Positions 53,625 through 61,300 of a DNA stretch of 64,000 nt are shown one piece after another (position 1 is the first letter of the stretch; each line of letters opens with the position of its first letter). Location: NCBI RefSeq assembly GCF_004331695.1, contig NZ_SJSL01000003.1, positions 62,001 to 126,000 on the forward strand, in the 5' to 3' direction. This DNA comes from Pedobacter psychroterrae (GTDB taxonomy: Bacteria > Bacteroidota > Bacteroidia > Sphingobacteriales > Sphingobacteriaceae). The translations under genes and the position numbers were made by a program. A model generated the notes under the pieces. That model ran no database searches and had not been told where the DNA came from. It was given only the letters and a program-made list of their open reading frames with translations.

Positions 53625-55673
53625 TTATGGCAGTCTGAAAATCTTAGGTAAAATAATTTTTGCAGTAGTACCTGAGCCCTGTTCAGGTGTCTTTTTTACG
53701 ATCTCAAATCGGGCGGGCGCGCCTTCATTGATGGCGTTGATGATGTCTATACGTTCTTTGATAGCTGAAAGGCCAATGGATTTGCTCTTGACCGAAGAGG
53801 AAGTTTTAAATTTCCCAGCCTCGTCTATTCCTATGCCATTGTCGTCTATTGTAAAAATGATACTGGATGTGGTTTGTTCGAGGCTGATAATGATGTTATT
53901 TTCAGCAGAATCTGAATTGCGCATGCCGTGATGGATGGAATTTTCAATAAGGGGCTGTACCAGCATAGGGGGAAGCATGATTGTGGAAAGATCAAGACTT
54001 GGGTCGAGTTCAAAAGTGCAGGTAAACTGCTGGTTGAAACGCATCATTTCCAGGTCGGCATATAATTTTAGTGCTTTCCATTCGCGTTCGGCAGTAACCA
54101 GGCTCTGGGTGGAATTTTCGAGTACCAAACGGGTGAGTGAAGCAAATTTCTGTACCAGTCTGCTTGCTGTTTTTGAATCATTTTCGACAATGTAGGACTC
54201 GATCGAATTGAGTACATTGAATATGAAATGCGGGTTCATCTGTGCCCTGATCGCTTTTAATTCGCTTTCTGAAAGCTTATTTAAATGCAGCAGCTCTTTT
54301 GTTCTTTCCTCAGCTTCTTTCTTTTGTAATTGGTTTTTCAGGTGCAGCTGGCCGATGCGCGAGCGGTTGAGCAGGTAGATCAGTATGGCAGATACAAGGA
54401 GTATTATGAGGGCTGCATACAGGTACACCTGCTTCATTTTTAGTACGCTGATCTGTTGCTGCTGTTTATATCCATCTTCCTTTTCCCTGAATGCATGCTG
54501 GGCTTCCAGGGTGGCTAGCTTGTTTTTGCTTTCCTGAGAATACAGGGAGTCATCTATCCCTTTGGAGGCTTTAAAATTTTCAAGCGCCTGCTGGTAATTG
54601 CCTTGCTCTTCCTGCAATTGCGCAAGGTTATCCAGAAAGTAACTCAGGTTGTCTTTGTCGCCTATTTCAGTGGCATATTTTGCTGCCTTTTTGAGGTATT
54701 CATCGGCTTTTTTAGCGATTACCTTGTAATCTAACGGGATGTTTTTGTAAGGACCTTTGCCAGCAAGCTTATTAATATAAATATCAGCATAGGTTCCCCC
54801 GATGTTCCCGATATTGGTGAGCGAATTGTTGTGATAGGGATTGGTCTCGTTAAAGAGCTTTTGGGCAGTAAACATATAGGTCAATTTCTTATCCTTATCG
54901 GCGTCGTGGACCAGGGCTATTTGCGACAAAAGGACCGCTTCTTTCAGTTTGTTTTCCATCGCTTTGTACATCTTGAGGCTCAGGTTAAAGTACACCTCAG
55001 CTTTTTTGAGGTTGTCCTTTTGAAGATGCATAATTGCCAGGCTATGATATACGTCGGCAATCCCATTCTTATCTTTCATCTCCTTGTGCTTCTTGAGTGC
55101 TTTGTAATTGTATTCCAGGGACTTCTCGAAGTTACCCTGATCCATATATACGGTAGCGATATTGGCGTATAAAAGACCCGTCAGATCGTTCATCTTATTG
55201 TCCTCTGCCAGTCTTAGTGCCTGAAAGTTGTACTCCTGTGCTTTGACCAGCTGGGCCTGCCGCTGATAAACTGAACCGAGATTGTTTAGGTTCCTTGCCA
55301 TGTTTGGCCGGTGGTCTATCACTTTATTGATCTTGTATGCTGCATGGTAGTACTCCAGTGCCTTTGGATATTCGGCATTGTCATTGTGAACGCTGCCCAG
55401 GCAGTCCAGAAGCGCGCCAATCCCCTTTTGCCATTTGAGTTTTTTGGCCAGAACAAGCGCCTCACTGACATAACGCTTTGCTGAATCAGGTATACTGAAC
55501 CGATATCCCTCGGCTATGCGGTACATGATACGGACTTTATGGGTATCCGGCTCTGCGGTAATCAGGTGTTGCTTTATCGAATCGATGGCGGTCAGCCCTT
55601 GTTTCTGTGTATAAGCCGGCTGGAAATACAGTATTGGCAATAGCATCAGGCAGATTTTGAAAAGGGACTTCAT
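53625..55673 (-). CDS. TPR-containing membrane sensor histidine kinase (LytS-like, His_kinase family)
   Basis: 682 residues: signal peptide or anchor, about six or seven TPR repeats (about 80-390, e.g. YPKALEYYHAAYKINKVI), one membrane helix (about 418-436), a coiled coil, the His_kinase domain with H482 in RAQMNPHFIFNVLNS, and an ATPase domain with MLVQPLIENSIHHGMR. The TPR part is outside the cytoplasm. It most likely phosphorylates the LytTR regulator encoded head-to-head 147 nt away. Confidence 0.92.
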   Translation of the reverse strand: MKSLFKICLMLLPILYFQPAYTQKQGLTAIDSIKQHLITAEPDTHKVRIMYRIAEGYRFSIPDSAKRYVSEALVLAKKLKWQKGIGALLDCLGSVHNDNAEYPKALEYYHAAYKINKVIDHRPNMARNLNNLGSVYQRQAQLVKAQEYNFQALRLAEDNKMNDLTGLLYANIATVYMDQGNFEKSLEYNYKALKKHKEMKDKNGIADVYHSLAIMHLQKDNLKKAEVYFNLSLKMYKAMENKLKEAVLLSQIALVHDADKDKKLTYMFTAQKLFNETNPYHNNSLTNIGNIGGTYADIYINKLAGKGPYKNIPLDYKVIAKKADEYLKKAAKYATEIGDKDNLSYFLDNLAQLQEEQGNYQQALENFKASKGIDDSLYSQESKNKLATLEAQHAFREKEDGYKQQQQISVLKMKQVYLYAALIILLVSAILIYLLNRSRIGQLHLKNQLQKKEAEERTKELLHLNKLSESELKAIRAQMNPHFIFNVLNSIESYIVENDSKTASRLVQKFASLTRLVLENSTQSLVTAEREWKALKLYADLEMMRFNQQFTCTFELDPSLDLSTIMLPPMLVQPLIENSIHHGMRNSDSAENNIIISLEQTTSSIIFTIDDNGIGIDEAGKFKTSSSVKSKSIGLSAIKERIDIINAINEGAPARFEIVKKTPEQGSGTTAKIILPKIFRLP

Positions 55674-55720
55674 GATCAGGTCTTTTAATTACTCAAAATA
55701 ACGGATTATTCATCATAATG

Positions 55721-55761
55721 TTAGCGGCTTCCGCTAGTTGCATGGCATTGCCCGCTAATTG
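55721..55761. promoter_or_regulatory. Candidate LytTR-binding repeats
   Basis: CCGCTAGTTG (55731-55740) and CCGCTAATTG (55752-55761) are direct repeats with starts 21 bp apart, two helix turns. A third copy in inverted orientation lies at 55721-55727. LytTR proteins typically bind two such direct repeats. The site lies between the kinase and regulator genes. Confidence 0.55.
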
Positions 55762-55820
55762 ATAACATGCATTCACTCAATCGGGATAATTTCTTTATCT
55801 TACCAGCGTAAATTCAGTGT

Positions 55821-56537
55821 ATGTTAAAAGCGGTAATTTTAGATGATGAATTGCGCGGCAGTACTTTGCTGAACCGTAAACTTGATTTTTTTAAGGGCGA
55901 CCTGGAGGTTGTTGCAGTCTTTAATGATCCTTATAAAGCACTTTCAAAAATTGCAGACCTGCAGCCTGATGTACTTTTTCTGGATGTGGAGATGCCGGGA
56001 CTGAACGGGTTTGAGTTTTTGGAGAAGTTGGGCAGTTTTGCCTTTCAGGTGATATTTACTACAGCATATGATACTTATACGCTGGAGGCGTTGCGGCTGA
56101 GTGCGGTAGATTACCTGTTAAAGCCGATTGACGAGGATGAACTCCATACAGCCATCTTCAGGTTGAAAAAACGTATGGCCGAGTATCCGCGCAGCCACAC
56201 GGCAGAGACACCCGGCCGACTGGCACTTTCTACTGCAGAGGGGGTATACCTGATAGACAGTTCGAGCATCATACGTGTAGAGGCCATGAGCAATTACAGC
56301 ACATTTTACCTGCGCGATCAAAAGAAGATCATGGTTTCCAAAACCCTGAAGGAATATGAAAATACTTTGCAGGGAAACAGCTTTTTGCGCATCAGCCGCT
56401 CGGCCATTGTAAACCTGGATTATGTAGTCAAATACCGCAAAGGCGACGGTGGTACGCTGGAAATGACCGATGGTACTGAAGTAGAAGTATCAGCATCCAG
56501 AAAAGAGGCGCTGATGGAGAAATTGTCTATCCATTAA
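55821..56537 (+). CDS. LytTR-family response regulator
   Basis: 238 residues: receiver domain (1 to about 120; acidic pocket D8-D9, phosphorylation site D55 in LFLDVEMPG, K101 in YLLKPID) and a LytTR DNA-binding domain (about 140-238, ending RISRSAIVNLDYVVKYRKG). It is divergent from the TPR kinase and likely its partner. The outer-membrane protein and the giant exported protein follow in the same direction, with 116 nt and no terminator between. Confidence 0.93.
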   Translation: MLKAVILDDELRGSTLLNRKLDFFKGDLEVVAVFNDPYKALSKIADLQPDVLFLDVEMPGLNGFEFLEKLGSFAFQVIFTTAYDTYTLEALRLSAVDYLLKPIDEDELHTAIFRLKKRMAEYPRSHTAETPGRLALSTAEGVYLIDSSSIIRVEAMSNYSTFYLRDQKKIMVSKTLKEYENTLQGNSFLRISRSAIVNLDYVVKYRKGDGGTLEMTDGTEVEVSASRKEALMEKLSIH

Positions 56538-56653
56538 GCCAACTTACTCAGTTCATTAGGGGCTTCACTCATTGAACCTTACTGCTTACTCATTCTGACA
56601 AAAATCTAATAATTTTTGCTGCTACTTTGGGTTGAATCATCATAAACCCTATT

Positions 56654-58366
56654 ATGAAAACAGCAGTAAAAATTCTCAAGTGGATGCATTGCCTGCTTAT
56701 TGGATTGGTCATCATTCCGGAGGGAAAGGCACAGGATTTTTCTAATTTTAAGGAACTGAAGCCCTTTACTTACTCCGGAACCCTGGAGGCAAGAAGTATG
56801 TTTTACAGCGCCACAGGAATTGCCAATCGCAGGCAACCACTTTCTTATCTGTTTAGCGGCAACCCTACCATTGGTATCTATGGCTTTCAGATCCCGGTGT
56901 CGTTTAGCTTTAGTGAGTCGGACAGGTCGTTCCGCCAGCCATTTAACCAGTTTGGCATGAGCCCCAATTACAAATGGATTACCCTGCATGCAGGATATCG
57001 GAACCTTTCTTTTTCACCTTATACACTGGGTGGGCATACCATGCTGGGCGGTGGCTTTGAGCTGAATCCCGGAAAGTTGCGTGTTGGATTTATGTATGGC
57101 AGGCTGAGCAGGGCTACAACCATCGACACGACATCACAGTCGCTGGTCCCTTTCTCTTTCTCCAGAAAGGGGTACGCGGCCAAGCTAGGTTATGGATCGG
57201 ACAGGAACTTTCTGGAATTCAGTTACCTGAATGCCAAAGATGACCCGCAGAGTAAACCTTTAGGCGTTCCCCAGCAACTTGATGTCATATCGCCTGCCAA
57301 AAATGATGTATTTGGTTACTCCTTTAAAGTAACGTTATTAAAGAATTTATTTTTGGAGAGCACAGGGGCATTTAGCTTGTATACAAATGATATCAATTCT
57401 CCGCTGAATCTGGATTCGGTAGACAGCGACCTCTTAAAGAAGGCGAGGAAATATTTTATCATCAATGCAACAAGTGAATACTACACGGCATTTTCTGGGT
57501 CATTTGGCTATAGAGTTAAAAACTACGGTATCAAAGTCGGCTATAAGCGCATAGAGCCTGAATTTAAGACAATGGGCGCTTATTTCTTCAATTCAGACCT
57601 GGAGAACTGGACCATAAGTCCGAATGTGACATTATGGAAGGGGAAGGTCCGGTTTAACGGAAGCATTGGTCTGCAGCATGATAACCTGAAAAAGCAAAAG
57701 ACTGCGCAGAATAAACGCATCATTGCTTCTGCAAATGCCGGTGTGGAACTGACCAAAGCGCTGGGGCTGGATGTGGTCTATACGAATTTCTCTGACAACC
57801 AGCGCCCGCAGACGGCCAGGTTTGCCGATTCATTAAGGATTGTGCAGACCACGCAAACGATTGGCCTGATGCCCAGGTATTTTATATTGCGGCCGGAAAC
57901 TACCCACGCCATTTCCGGTTCGGTCAACTTTAGCAGCCTGAATGATTTTAACAATTATTTTGATGCGCAGGCCACGTCTAGAAACATTACTACCAATCAG
58001 TATTTTATAAATTATAACCTCAGCTTTATTAAAAAGCAGCTGAGTTTGTTCATGAACCTGAACAATACTACGCTGAAAGGCCAGGGACTGTCAAACCGCT
58101 ATACGGGAATCACCCTGGGAGGCAATTCTACCTTATTGAAACAGAAAATGCAGACCGGGCTTAGTGTTACTTTAACAGATGCGCTCGGCAATGGGCAAAA
58201 AAGCTATATCCTGAACGGATCAGGCAACCTGGGTTACCTGGTCAGTAGGAGCCAGCGACTGGGCTTCAATATATTTCTTACCAACAATAACACCAATACT
58301 TTCAATGCACTGCAGTCCAACTTTACTGAAACACGGGCAGAGCTGAGCTATCAATTTAAATTTTAA
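56654..58366 (+). CDS. Exported protein, probable outer-membrane beta-barrel
   Basis: 570 residues with a signal peptide ending near GKAQ (residue 27). The rest is rich in alternating amphipathic strands (GYRNLSFSPYTLGGHTMLGG, RVGFMYGRLSRATT, GYAAKLGYGSDRNFLEFSYL), with aromatic girdle residues and a C-terminal TRAELSYQFKF ending in Phe, typical of outer-membrane barrels. It is not a TonB receptor: no plug domain. Its stop is 4 nt before the start of the giant protein, so both are made together; it may export or anchor the giant protein. Confidence 0.82.
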   Translation: MKTAVKILKWMHCLLIGLVIIPEGKAQDFSNFKELKPFTYSGTLEARSMFYSATGIANRRQPLSYLFSGNPTIGIYGFQIPVSFSFSESDRSFRQPFNQFGMSPNYKWITLHAGYRNLSFSPYTLGGHTMLGGGFELNPGKLRVGFMYGRLSRATTIDTTSQSLVPFSFSRKGYAAKLGYGSDRNFLEFSYLNAKDDPQSKPLGVPQQLDVISPAKNDVFGYSFKVTLLKNLFLESTGAFSLYTNDINSPLNLDSVDSDLLKKARKYFIINATSEYYTAFSGSFGYRVKNYGIKVGYKRIEPEFKTMGAYFFNSDLENWTISPNVTLWKGKVRFNGSIGLQHDNLKKQKTAQNKRIIASANAGVELTKALGLDVVYTNFSDNQRPQTARFADSLRIVQTTQTIGLMPRYFILRPETTHAISGSVNFSSLNDFNNYFDAQATSRNITTNQYFINYNLSFIKKQLSLFMNLNNTTLKGQGLSNRYTGITLGGNSTLLKQKMQTGLSVTLTDALGNGQKSYILNGSGNLGYLVSRSQRLGFNIFLTNNNTNTFNALQSNFTETRAELSYQFKF

Positions 58367-58370
58367 CGTT

Positions 58371-61300
58371 ATGAAAAGATCTTTTATACTAAAATCGGTG
58401 ATGATGGCCTGTTTGCTGTTTTGGCAATTGCGAGCTGCTGCCCAGGTTAATATATCCATACAAATTCTGCCTCCGTACCCTACTAAATTTACGGATTATG
58501 CTTCCAAGCCACATTTGATGGTGGTTATGCTGACCAATACTTCAACTGTGACGCAAAGGATACAGCTTAGAGGGTCTATCACAGGAGACAATGGCATAGA
58601 AATCCGCTCGAGGGTAGGGCAGAGAAGTACGAGTCCGATAGAACTGGCCGCGGGCGAGACAAAGAGCCTGAACGGTAGTGACATTGCTAAAATAATCGAC
58701 TACACCAGACTGGACTATGTGGGCATTACCCAAAACGAGTTTCTTACCAAAGGCGGACTGCCTGAGGGAAGATACCAGCTATGTGCAAGGGCTTATAATT
58801 ATGACAACAACCAGCCGGTAAGTGCGGATGAGCCGGTGGGCTGCAGTAATGTATTTACGATCAGCAGCCTGGAACCGCCTGTGATATTGAGCCCGATGGC
58901 CGATCAGCAGATCCCTTCAGGTCCGGGACAGGTATTTTCCATTCGCTGGAATACGCCGGCAAGTGCCCCACCAAGCACCAAATACCGGATCAGGATGGTA
59001 GAGATGCTGGGCAACAGGAATCCGAACGATGCGATCATGACCGCTACGCAGCCTTATTTCTTTGAAAAAGAGGTAAACTCAAATATCTATGTATACAACC
59101 CTGCCGATCCCCAGCTCACACCGGGAAGGAAGTATGCGCTTATGGTAGAGGCATTTGATCCGTTTGAAGCAGCAGTATTCAGAAATCAGGGCAGGAGCGA
59201 GGTGATTGCCTTTGAATATGGCCTGACTGAACAGGTAATTGCAGCGGTGGAAGAGGAAGTGGAAGAACCTGAAAAGGAAACGGAAACATTGCCTAAAACT
59301 CCGGTTATTGTAAAAGGGACGTTGAAATACCGTTTCCCTGAATCGCCGGAGAGCGGCTTGTTTACCTTAAAGAATACCCGTGTATATCTTGAGAAAGTCA
59401 GCGCAAGGCCAAAATACAAGATTTCCGATATGCGGGATACTGATCCGCTGGACGGGGTAGTAGCTACCACAGACCAGGCTGGAAATTTTGAATTGAAGTT
59501 TGGGATGTCTGTCCAGGATACCGCGCTGGGTATAAGATACAGATTGCGCATAGCGAACCCTCATTATAAAGCCTATGAGGAACTTTTGAGAATCGCACCG
59601 GGAGACACGATTATGCTGCAGCAACTGGTGGTAGATGCGAACAGCTATGAGCTGAATGTAAATGTAGCTGAGTCCTTTAACGGTGATAAAGGAAAGTATG
59701 TGCCCGGTGCGACAATCAAAATTTACCGTCTAAAATCTGATAAATTAAATACGGAATTGGGGATTCCTTTCTTTGAAGGGGATTTGCTGGACAGTGCGAA
59801 AAACTGGAAAGAGGTGGGAGGTAAGGTGCTCATTGCATCAGCAGTTACCCCTCAAGCAGATAATGCCCAGGATGGCGCGGCTAACTCTGTCAACTTTAAG
59901 CGCCTGTTCAGGAACTTGAGCCAGCCGGGATACCATTACCTGGTTTCATTAGAAAAAGGGGAAAGGGTCTTGGCTCAGCACTCATTTGCGGAGCTTGACC
60001 AGGTCAGAAAAGGTGGTTCGGGGGCCTATTTGAATAAAACGAACAATGAGCCGCCACAGGATGTAGTAAAGGACTTTGCCTACAACCAGTCGACAAATGT
60101 CACAGACCTAACCCTGCTTAAAGAGCTGACCGCGTCACCACGGTCTAAGGTAACAGGCGTGATGAAATACAGGTTTAAATATTATAGCGGCGTTCCTGCT
60201 CAGCCTTACGCAAACATGAAAGTGTCCTTGCGTTCTTCGAAGGATATGAAGAGTGTGGTCGATGTTGCCATCACCGACAATGAGGGTCGCTTCAGCTTCG
60301 ATTTTGCCAATGTAGACAGTACTTACCAGGCTAGGGCAGTAAGGCAAGGCGGAAGAACGGTCGGGGTAGACCAGCGTGTTTATTATGTCGTTCCGGAGGT
60401 AAAGTATTATGCGGTGCCCAACACTGAGGTAATGGTGCAGCCATGGGGCGATTTTGATTGCGGAGAACTGGTAAGTATGGTGCAGACTTATGGCGTAAAG
60501 ATAAACGCAGAGGGTGTAGACAAAGAAGCTGTGCCAGAGGCGGAGGTACTGGTATTAAGGTACGCTCCTGAAACTTTTAAAAATCAATTGCCAAATCTGC
60601 CTGAAATGAATACCAATCAGGAGGTTAGTTTTGGAAATGGCGACGCATTGAGTAATAATTATCGGGTAGCAGGCAGCAATACAGGGTCATTGGTAGCTAT
60701 GCAAATCGTAGGTCAGTCGGAAAGTAATACCAATAATTTCACCTTGCTGCGTAAGTTATATACCGAATCAGACGGCAGCTCTGTAACGATAAAAGGGTTA
60801 ATTCCGAGTACAGATATCAATAAGGACAGGTATCAGATCCGGGTAGGGAGTGCAGATCGTTTGTCAAACAGCGTGGCCTATCAAACCGAGATTTTTCATT
60901 TTCCTTACACGATTCCTCCACGTCCCCAGCCTGGGATTGACGTAGTGGACAAAAATAATTTGACAGTGGAGGGAAGATTAAAGAATTTGAGAGATCAGCG
61001 TTATGACCCGACCTGGGGGTATAGGGAAACGGTTACACACGATCCGGGAGGTGCGCTGGTTACCAAAGGTTATGATATGGGTATTCTTCAAAACAGTGTA
61101 TCCGGTGTGGTAGGGGTTAAGGTTAACGTTCCTCAGGTTAAAGCCCTGGGAGGAGTCAGACTCGGGTATTCAGCTAATGGCCACTCAAGTTGGTTTGAGT
61201 CATCGGACTGGAAGTCGCTGGCAAATTCTCTGCCCCAGGCTGAAGTGCAAGGCAACAGTGTGCTGAGGGAAGTACCCAACCTGTTTAATACAGTCGGGCT

